From: CAVPCZ01 sp963702445
Lineage (GTDB): Bacteria > Bacteroidota > Ignavibacteria > UBA10030 > UBA6906
Direction: 5' to 3'
Assembly (NCBI GenBank): GCA_963702445.1
Contig: CAVPCZ010000009.1
Coordinates: forward strand, 434,001 to 498,000
DNA length: 64,000 nt
The notes beneath the pieces are model-generated. The model searched no databases. It was not told where the DNA came from and was given only the letters and a program-made list of their open reading frames with translations. Made by a program: the position numbers and the translations under genes. How positions within the stretch are numbered: position 1 is the stretch's first letter; each line of letters begins with the position of its first letter. Shown one piece after another: positions 58,509-64,000 of this stretch.

Positions 58509-59270
58509 ATGAGGCGATGGTCGATCTTAGCCCTGTTGATTTGTGCAGCGTTGACATCCAGCGCACAGGATTCAACGCAAACACAGAACAGGTGGAAATT
58601 CCTTATTGAACCCTATTTGATGTTCCCGAACATGAAAGGGACCGTGGGCGTTGGCGAACTGCCGGATGGAGAGGTCAACGCGAGCATTGGGGATATCTTC
58701 GAAAAGCTGCAAGCAGGCTTCATGCTCTATGCAGAAGCAGAGAATGGAACCTGGGCGTTGTCGTCGGATTTTCTCTACATGAATTTGAAGCAGGACGCTA
58801 CTCCGACCAAGATCATTAATAGCGGAAGCGTCTCCGTGTCTGAAACAGCATGGGAGCTGGCCGGTTTGCGAAAGTTCTTCCCATGGCTTGAAGGCGGCGT
58901 TGGCGGCCGCCTGGTGAGCCTCAAGGTGGATATGGAAGTTCTCCGGAATGTCGCCGGGGGAGGCACGTCCGGCCAGATAAAAGCCGAGACAAAAACCTGG
59001 TTTGACCCGGTTCTTGTTGTGCGAATGAAACTGCCGGATACGGGGAAATGGCTACTTCAGCTTCGCGGAGACATCGGAGGATTTGGGATTGGTTCGGATT
59101 TTACGTGGCAGATACAGGCGTATGGTGGGTACAGGTTCTCGGATTTGTTCCAGGTTACCGCTGGGTATCGCGTCCTCTCTATTGATTATGAAGATGGGGC
59201 GGACCAGGCACGTTTCCTATATGATGTCACCACGTTTGGCCCGGTGTTACGAATTGGATTCAATTTTTGA
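58509..59270 (+). CDS. Outer-membrane beta-barrel protein of unknown function
   Basis: A 253-residue protein with signal peptide (WSILALLICAALTSSAQ), then strands WKFLIEPYLMFPNMKGTVGV, TWALSSDFLYMNL and FSDLFQVTAGYRVLSIDYED, finishing VLRIGFNF. The pattern recalls proteins with an 'outer membrane protein of unknown, roughly 250 residue' barrel found in many Proteobacteria and FCB genomes. The conserved WF-DP element (KTWFDPVLVVRMK) is a good landmark. Function unknown. Confidence 0.68.
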   Translation: MRRWSILALLICAALTSSAQDSTQTQNRWKFLIEPYLMFPNMKGTVGVGELPDGEVNASIGDIFEKLQAGFMLYAEAENGTWALSSDFLYMNLKQDATPTKIINSGSVSVSETAWELAGLRKFFPWLEGGVGGRLVSLKVDMEVLRNVAGGGTSGQIKAETKTWFDPVLVVRMKLPDTGKWLLQLRGDIGGFGIGSDFTWQIQAYGGYRFSDLFQVTAGYRVLSIDYEDGADQARFLYDVTTFGPVLRIGFNF

Positions 59271-59276
59271 CAAACG

Positions 59277-59460
59277 AGTGGCGGGAGTGATGGACGCGAC
59301 CCAGGGAACACCCGAGTATCTGGGGGCAGCCATCGCGCTCGCCGTGATCTCGGGGCTTCTGCCCTGACGATCTTGTGGTGCGTGGTGATCCACGGCCAGG
59401 GAATGCTCAACACGGCAGGCGAGGGAGTTGACGCATGTGCATCGCATGGAAAAAGCTGAA
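59277..59460 (+). pseudogene. Possible relic of a cation/proton antiporter C-terminus
   Basis: The frame after the barrel gene reads EYLGAAIALAVISGLLP and then, one base apart, TILWCVVIHGQGMLNTAGEG. A final hydrophobic helix followed by a VVIHG-like motif is typical near the end of CPA-type Na+/H+ or K+/H+ antiporters. Nothing else of such a gene is present. The match is short, so this is a low-confidence call. Confidence 0.25.
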
Positions 59461-59503
59461 GGCCGTGAAAAGCTTAATAACAGTCTTCTGAAGGCAAGTG
59501 CAT

Positions 59504-60358
59504 ATGAGCGCACAGGATATCTTTGGGATTGTGGCAATGCTCTACTGTGTGGCGAATCTCGGGTCCATGGGTCTCGAGCTCAACCTGCCCGAAACCATGA
59601 GATCGTTACGTAGCCCCCGCTTGGTAACACTTACTTTGGTATGGAGCTGGATTATAGGGCCTCCATTGGCGATTTTGATAACGAAAATTTTGCCTTTGTC
59701 CGATGCACACGCCACAGGGTTACTTCTGTTTAGTTTGGCACCAACCGCTCCCATGTTACCTATTCTCATCAGAAGAGCAAAAGCCGACATGGACGTTTCA
59801 GCCGCCATGATGCCCCTAGCGGTGGTGGGGACGGTGGTGTTGATGCCACTGATCGCACCCATGCTGATTCCCGGCGTATCGGTTAGCAGTTACGCGCTCG
59901 CCAAACAGCTTGTTCTCACGGTGCTGCTGCCGCTTGTCGTCGGAGTTGGTATTAAGGTATATGCGAGCAAATTGGCGGATACAATCTTCCCATATTTCAA
60001 GAAACTCGCAGGCCTTACTACGCTGGCCTTACTTATATTCACTTTGGTAATGTATGGTAAAGAACTTCTCAACGCACTAGGCAGCTATGCTGTTGCTGCA
60101 CAGGTTCTGTTCGTCCTGGTAATAGCCCTGGCGTCGTATACATTTGGCTTTGGTATGAAACAAACGCAACGAAGTGCGCTTTCGCTGGGGATCTGTTCAC
60201 GCAATGGAGGTGCCATGTTTGTGGCGTTCGCAGCATTTCCTGTGCAAGATCCAAATGTCTTGGTGATGATTCTACTAGCAGTTCCTGTACCCATAGTATT
60301 GTGGCTAATGTTGGCCCGGTATTTTGCATCCATCGTCGACAAAGTGCCAACAACATAA
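59504..60358 (+). CDS. Bile acid:sodium symporter (SBF)-like membrane transporter
   Basis: A 284-residue protein with nine or ten membrane segments in the order of the SBF/BASS fold. It includes NLGSMGLELNLPETMRSL, GLLLFSLAPTAPMLPILIRRAKADMDVSAAM (the segment with conserved polar residues that bind Na+ and substrate), GLGICSRNGG-like SLGICSRNGGAMFVAFAAF, and a final helix. Substrates of such transporters include organic acids and thiosulfate or arsenite in some relatives; no substrate is claimed. GTG 59498 precedes ATG 59504, which has GAAGG upstream and is chosen as the start. It is followed 20 bases later by a barrel gene of different composition. Confidence 0.75.
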   Translation: MSAQDIFGIVAMLYCVANLGSMGLELNLPETMRSLRSPRLVTLTLVWSWIIGPPLAILITKILPLSDAHATGLLLFSLAPTAPMLPILIRRAKADMDVSAAMMPLAVVGTVVLMPLIAPMLIPGVSVSSYALAKQLVLTVLLPLVVGVGIKVYASKLADTIFPYFKKLAGLTTLALLIFTLVMYGKELLNALGSYAVAAQVLFVLVIALASYTFGFGMKQTQRSALSLGICSRNGGAMFVAFAAFPVQDPNVLVMILLAVPVPIVLWLMLARYFASIVDKVPTT

Positions 60359-60378
60359 TTTCTAAAGAGAGACCGCTA

Positions 60379-61200
60379 ATGATGAAACTCATCAGAATGA
60401 CAGGCATACTGCTGCTGAGTATTTTATTTGCAGGTTCTTCATTAGCACAGGAAGAACAAAAACCGACATCAAATGATCCGGCAGAGCTTGCAAAAACACT
60501 GGCAAATCCTATTGGAGCACTCATTAGCGTGCCCTTTCAGAATAATATGGATATAGGTATTGGAGCAACCAATGGTTCGCGAAATACACTTAACTTTCAA
60601 CCAATAGTTCCGATCAACTTAAGTGAAAATTTCAGTCTGATTACAAGATATATTCTGCCTGTAATAGCACAACATGACATTACGGGCGAAGGCACTCAGC
60701 AAACCGGACTGGCTGATGCATTAGTGAGTGGATGGATTTCTAATGCTGTAGTAGAAAATGGATTTGTATGGGGATTGGGCTCTGCATTCCTCATTCCAAT
60801 TGCAACCAATGATGTGTTAGGCACAAAAAAGTTTGCTATCGGCCCAACCGCAATAGCATTGAAACAAACGAATGGCTGGACATTTGGCGCTTTGATTAAT
60901 CAAATCTGGTCGGTTGCCGGCGATGAAAACAGAACCGATGTTAACCAGATGTATTTGCAGCCTTTTGTGACTTATAACTGGAAAAGTGGAACGGGATTAA
61001 CCCTGAACACAGAGTTAACACAAAACTGGCAGGCTGGTACCACGACGGCTTTTGTCAATATCATGGCAGGTGGAATATTGAAGTTCGGTAATCAAATTGT
61101 TCAGCTTCAAGTAGGACCCCGCATACAGGTAGCGGCTCCTGAAGGAGGCAAATCCGATTTTGGTGTTAGGACTGCCATGATATTTGTTTTTCCAAAGTAA
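60379..61200 (+). CDS. Outer-membrane transport-like protein, AT-richer than neighbours
   Basis: The 273-residue protein has a signal peptide (GILLLSILFAGSSLA) and a barrel body with the opening LANPIGALISVPFQNNMDIG and middle LIPIATNDVLGTKKFAIGPT. The end (VRTAMIFVFPK) shows a typical barrel finish. This pattern matches proteins labelled 'transporter' or, oddly, 'neuromedin U'-like in many genomes, related to phenol/MetA-type OMPs. The codon use is visibly AT-rich compared with the SulP gene on its 3' side, as in low-GC Bacteroidota, so it may be acquired. Its start ATG 60379 follows AAAGAGAGA. Confidence 0.6.
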   Translation: MMKLIRMTGILLLSILFAGSSLAQEEQKPTSNDPAELAKTLANPIGALISVPFQNNMDIGIGATNGSRNTLNFQPIVPINLSENFSLITRYILPVIAQHDITGEGTQQTGLADALVSGWISNAVVENGFVWGLGSAFLIPIATNDVLGTKKFAIGPTAIALKQTNGWTFGALINQIWSVAGDENRTDVNQMYLQPFVTYNWKSGTGLTLNTELTQNWQAGTTTAFVNIMAGGILKFGNQIVQLQVGPRIQVAAPEGGKSDFGVRTAMIFVFPK

Positions 61201-61285
61201 TGAATTTCAGTTGACGTCTTGCTGCCTGCTTATTGGTCAAACAGGAAAGAAATGAGCATCATACATAACTCAGACAGCTACGAAA

Positions 61286-61468
61286 ATGAATTCAATAGAT
61301 GAAGCAGAAGGCAAAACAGGAAAGGCATCCCTGATGGGCGTGCTTAGGGGTTATTTGCCCATCCTTGATTGGGGGGCCAAATATACCGGCAAGGGGTTCG
61401 ATGCACGTACTGCCGCGAGCGTTCTTGGCAACCGCGCCGGTAACGACGTTTTGGTAGGTGCGGCATGA
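61286..61468 (+). pseudogene. Short frame resembling a SulP permease N-terminus
   Basis: Sixty codons read MGVLRGYLPILDWGAKYTGK after a polar start. This is the usual N-terminal lead of SulP sulfate permeases ('PILxWG..Y.G..'), but then breaks away (GFDARTAASVLGNRAGNDVL) where the first membrane helices should start. Its TGA overlaps the ATG of the next gene (ATGA). Either it is the leftover start of another SulP gene fused to this place, or a short coupled leader peptide. Confidence 0.35.
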
Positions 61469-63258
61469 ACATTTCCATTCTCTCCAAGATCCGCTGGCCC
61501 CGCCCGTTTGCGGGACTGCGGGGGATCACGCTGGCCGACGTCCCGCGGGAGCTCTCGGCGGGCGTCACGCTGGCCGCCCTGATGATCCCGCTGAACATCG
61601 GCTACGCGCAGGTGGCTGGTCTGCCCCCCGCAGCGGGTCTCTACGCGGCCATCATCCCGCTGGTGGTCTTCGCCCTGCTCGCCAGCTCGCGCCACCTGGT
61701 CACAAGCCCCGACGCCTCCATGGCCACGCTGGTTGGGGCCACCCTCGTTGCCTTCGCTGCGCCCGGGGATCCGCTGCGCCTGCAATATGCCCTGGCGCTG
61801 GCCGTTCTCTGCGCATTGGTATTCTTCGTCTTCTGGATCTTCCGGCTGGCATTTCTGGCCAACTTCCTCTCGCGCGCCGTGATGGCGGGCTTTATCACCG
61901 GGCTGGGCGTCGAGGTGTTCACCAACCAGGTCAGAAAGATCCTCGCTGCTCCCCATGTGGTGGACCCCACGTCGGGCTGGCTACTGGCGGCGGAGAACCT
62001 CAAGGAAACCCTGGCGACCTCCTTGAATACCGAGGGCTACTTCCTGGAGGTCCTCGCCATGTTCCACTCCATTCCGCACGCGAACCTCTACTCGGTGGCG
62101 GTCGGGGTGAGCGCCTTCCTCATCATCCGGTTGATGAAACGGTATGCGCCGAAAATCCCGGGGGCGTTGGTGGCTCTGGTGTTGCTGACGATCATCGTCG
62201 CTGTGCTTGACCTCCCGGCGAAGGGCGTCGCCGTGCTCGGCAACGTGATCCCCTCGGGCCTCCCGACGCTGACCCTGCCCAACATCCCGCTGGCCGATTA
62301 CCTGCGGCTGCTGCCGGGCGCCCTGGCCATCGTGGCCATTCTCCTGTGCGAAGGCCTGCTCGTGGTCCGCAGCTACAGCAACAAATATGGCTACAAGGCT
62401 GATGGCGACCAGATGTTGTTCGCTTACGGTGCGGCCAACCTGGCCGCCGCCTTTACCGGGTCCATCGTCACGGGCAACAGCCCGTCCCGCTCGGCGGCGA
62501 TGGATGCCGCCGGCTCACGCAGCCAGTTGCCCAGCCTGATGGCGGCCGGGACCATCACCCTGGTGATGCTTTTCTTCACCAACCTGCTGGCTTATCTGCC
62601 CAATGCGGCCCTGGCCGGGATCGTTGCCAACGCGGTGCTCTCATTGATCGAGGTCCACGAATTCCGCGAGCTGTGGCGGATGCGCCGTTCGGAGTTCTGG
62701 ATCGCCTCGGTTTGCCTTCTCAGCGTGCTGGCCCTGGGTCCGCTGCGCGCCGTCATGATCGCTTTTCTTCTTTCGATCATCGACGTGATCCGGCGCGCGT
62801 CCCGTCCGGACACTGCGGCGCTCCTGGAAGCGCCCGACGGCAGTCATTTTCTCCCGGTGAGCGACGGGAAGGCCGCCGGGAGTTCCGGTTTGATGGTTTA
62901 CCGTTTCGGCGCTCCGCTCTACTTCGCCAACGCGACCCTGTTCCTTGACGACATCGAGCGGTTGGTCACTCAGGCGCCCACCCCCGTCCGCTGGTTCGTG
63001 CTGGATGCGCAGGCAATGGTGGACGTTGACACGACCGGTGCGGGGGTTCTACGTCGAGCGATCACCCTGCTGAAGAAGCAGAACATCACCTTCGCCGTCA
63101 GCCGCGCCGACCGGTCCTTCCGCTCGTGGCTCGAGCGGTATCATCTGATGGAATTGATTGACCCGGCCCGATTCTACCCGACCAACCGGCACGCTGCTCA
63201 AGCGTTTCGCCAATCTCCAGAGAGCGCGATTGATAAGCGTAACGAAGGAGACACTTGA
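61465..63258 (+). CDS. SulP-family anion permease with STAS domain
   Basis: The 597-residue protein has the full SulP layout: about 12-14 membrane segments with MIPLNIGYAQVAGLPPAAGLYAA near the start and ASRHLVTSPDASMATLVG, a GNSPSRSAAMDAAGSRSQLPSLMAA segment in the middle, and a C-terminal STAS domain from about residue 470 (GLMVYRFGAPLYFANATLF, VDVDTTGAGVLRRAITLL). Typical substrates are sulfate, bicarbonate or other anions. The start ATG 61465 is coupled to the preceding short frame. Composition is strongly GC-rich, in contrast with the gene upstream. It reads without breaks. Confidence 0.9.
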   Translation: MNISILSKIRWPRPFAGLRGITLADVPRELSAGVTLAALMIPLNIGYAQVAGLPPAAGLYAAIIPLVVFALLASSRHLVTSPDASMATLVGATLVAFAAPGDPLRLQYALALAVLCALVFFVFWIFRLAFLANFLSRAVMAGFITGLGVEVFTNQVRKILAAPHVVDPTSGWLLAAENLKETLATSLNTEGYFLEVLAMFHSIPHANLYSVAVGVSAFLIIRLMKRYAPKIPGALVALVLLTIIVAVLDLPAKGVAVLGNVIPSGLPTLTLPNIPLADYLRLLPGALAIVAILLCEGLLVVRSYSNKYGYKADGDQMLFAYGAANLAAAFTGSIVTGNSPSRSAAMDAAGSRSQLPSLMAAGTITLVMLFFTNLLAYLPNAALAGIVANAVLSLIEVHEFRELWRMRRSEFWIASVCLLSVLALGPLRAVMIAFLLSIIDVIRRASRPDTAALLEAPDGSHFLPVSDGKAAGSSGLMVYRFGAPLYFANATLFLDDIERLVTQAPTPVRWFVLDAQAMVDVDTTGAGVLRRAITLLKKQNITFAVSRADRSFRSWLERYHLMELIDPARFYPTNRHAAQAFRQSPESAIDKRNEGDT

Positions 63259-63489
63259 TGCTGATCTCGACAACCAGAACCGTGGGTTCGGCGGTGAAAT
63301 GATTTTGTGTTTGAGATACCGCAGTACACGACCAGGTGACCGGCCCCGGCTCTAAGGAAACTGATATCACGTCCGGTCCGGTGATGCGCAAGAAACAGAA
63401 GGAGAACCGGATTCGTGGACAACACATTAACAAAAAGCGGGGAACCGACCTCCGGTTTCCCCGGAGACCACACACGAAAGGAGTTAGCC

Positions 63490-64000
63490 ATGCCTACGAC
63501 GATTGTGAAGGGAAAGAAACTGAGTACGGTAACACTGGATTGGAAGGAGGTGTACTACACCAACTGTCCCCTCGTGTCCGCCAGCAATGTCGACCAGGAG
63601 CTTGGCTGGACGAAAGAGGAGTACAAGAAGATCGGCGTCCAATATTATTTCCTACGCTCGCATGCAGAGAACGACTGGTACCCGCACTACATCCACAATC
63701 TGGACAATCTCATCCGCTTCGGCGGGTTATTCCCCCCCATCCATGTTCAGGCGGACATCCGCAGGACCCGGCTCCTGGGGGTGACACACGCACCGCGTGA
63801 AGGCGGTTGCATGCTGGTACGCTCGAGGGACGATATCTACCGGATGACCGATCTGAAAGGGAAAAAGATCGGTCTCTCGAGAAGCCAGAACACCATCAAG
63901 ACCGACTGGTGGGGCATCCAGGAGGATCAGGGGATCGAGCTGATGCTCAGGCTGAACGGCATGACACGTAAGGACGTCCAGATCGTAGAGTTCCCCTACC
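63490..64000 (+). CDS. DszB-like sulfinate desulfinase / NMT1-type solute-binding protein (runs off the window)
   Basis: The first 170 residues are in the window; the frame is still open at 64000. The pattern matches DszB, the 2'-hydroxybiphenyl-2-sulfinate desulfinase: YYTNCPLVSASN with Cys26, then His66 and Arg76 within HYIHNLDNLIRFGGLFPP. In DszB the catalytic Cys27, His60 and Arg70 lie in the same order, with the same ten-residue His-Arg spacing and the same R-x-G-G motif. TRLLGVT follows, as in DszB. There is no signal peptide, which fits a cytoplasmic desulfinase better than a binding protein. GGAG at 63477-63480 precedes ATG 63490. The 230 bases between it and the SulP gene hold no gene that I can support. 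Confidence 0.75.
   Translation, partial: MPTTIVKGKKLSTVTLDWKEVYYTNCPLVSASNVDQELGWTKEEYKKIGVQYYFLRSHAENDWYPHYIHNLDNLIRFGGLFPPIHVQADIRRTRLLGVTHAPREGGCMLVRSRDDIYRMTDLKGKKIGLSRSQNTIKTDWWGIQEDQGIELMLRLNGMTRKDVQIVEFPY

Noticed and set aside
1..64000. tRNA, rRNA or riboswitch
   Set aside because: I saw no cloverleaf-like or conserved RNA pattern by eye; a covariance-model search would be needed to exclude small RNAs.

Overview
The window is a gene-dense stretch of a Gram-negative bacterial chromosome, moderately GC-rich by eye. Its content is dominated by outer-membrane beta-barrels, FadL/OmpP1-like porins, TamB/TamA, Omp85-type barrels, DUF4136-type lipoproteins and a split form of the phosphoesterase-linked Omp85 proteins known from Bacteroidota. 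This fits the Bacteroidota/Ignavibacteriota (FCB) group; that placement is inferred from gene content and no marker gene is present.

Layout. 1-8.6 kb: an amino-acid deamination and exchange block. It holds the end of an asparaginase, an AspT-type exchanger, a Dcu C4-dicarboxylate carrier, aspartase with a Sec signal peptide, an Fe-S serine dehydratase with a Tat signal and lipobox, a second AspT-type exchanger, and a 63-bp relic of another aspartase 3' end. 8.7-12.9 kb: Ca2+/H+ antiporter, VIT-like protein, DUF4239 protein and a DUF4136 lipoprotein. 13-26 kb: many exported beta-barrel proteins and lipoproteins, with an AI-2E-family permease and a PPK2 kinase between them. 26.2-26.9 kb: a MazEF-like toxin-antitoxin pair with a palindromic operator. 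27.3-34.7 kb: tamB then tamA. 35.5-41.4 kb: a three-gene RND efflux operon followed by a hairpin that also occurs just before it. 41.6-47.7 kb: a YCII-like lipoprotein, a Gly/Tyr/His-rich exported protein, and the split Omp85 pair. 48-53.3 kb: two exported sulfatases and a periplasmic HAD phosphatase. 53.4-55.7 kb: a less GC-rich zone with a tandem repeat and gene relics. 56-58 kb: a GAF-PAS sigma-54 activator with a good sigma-54 promoter in front. 58-64 kb: ABM enzyme, beta-barrels, SBF-type transporter, SulP permease, and the start of a DszB-like desulfinase.

How the genes work together. The first block reads as a pathway outside the cytoplasm: asparagine to aspartate, aspartate to fumarate, and serine to pyruvate, each releasing ammonia, with Dcu and AspT carriers moving the acids across the inner membrane. 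The sulfatases, SulP and DszB-like gene together suggest scavenging of sulfate esters and organosulfur compounds.

Quality warning. I placed about 24 reading-frame breaks inside otherwise well-conserved genes; about 22 look like one extra base, often in a short homopolymer, and most lie between 35 and 58 kb. Insertion-biased consensus error is the simplest explanation. Loci given here as single genes with frameshifts are therefore probably intact in the organism. Products and domains were assigned by reading the translations, without database searches.
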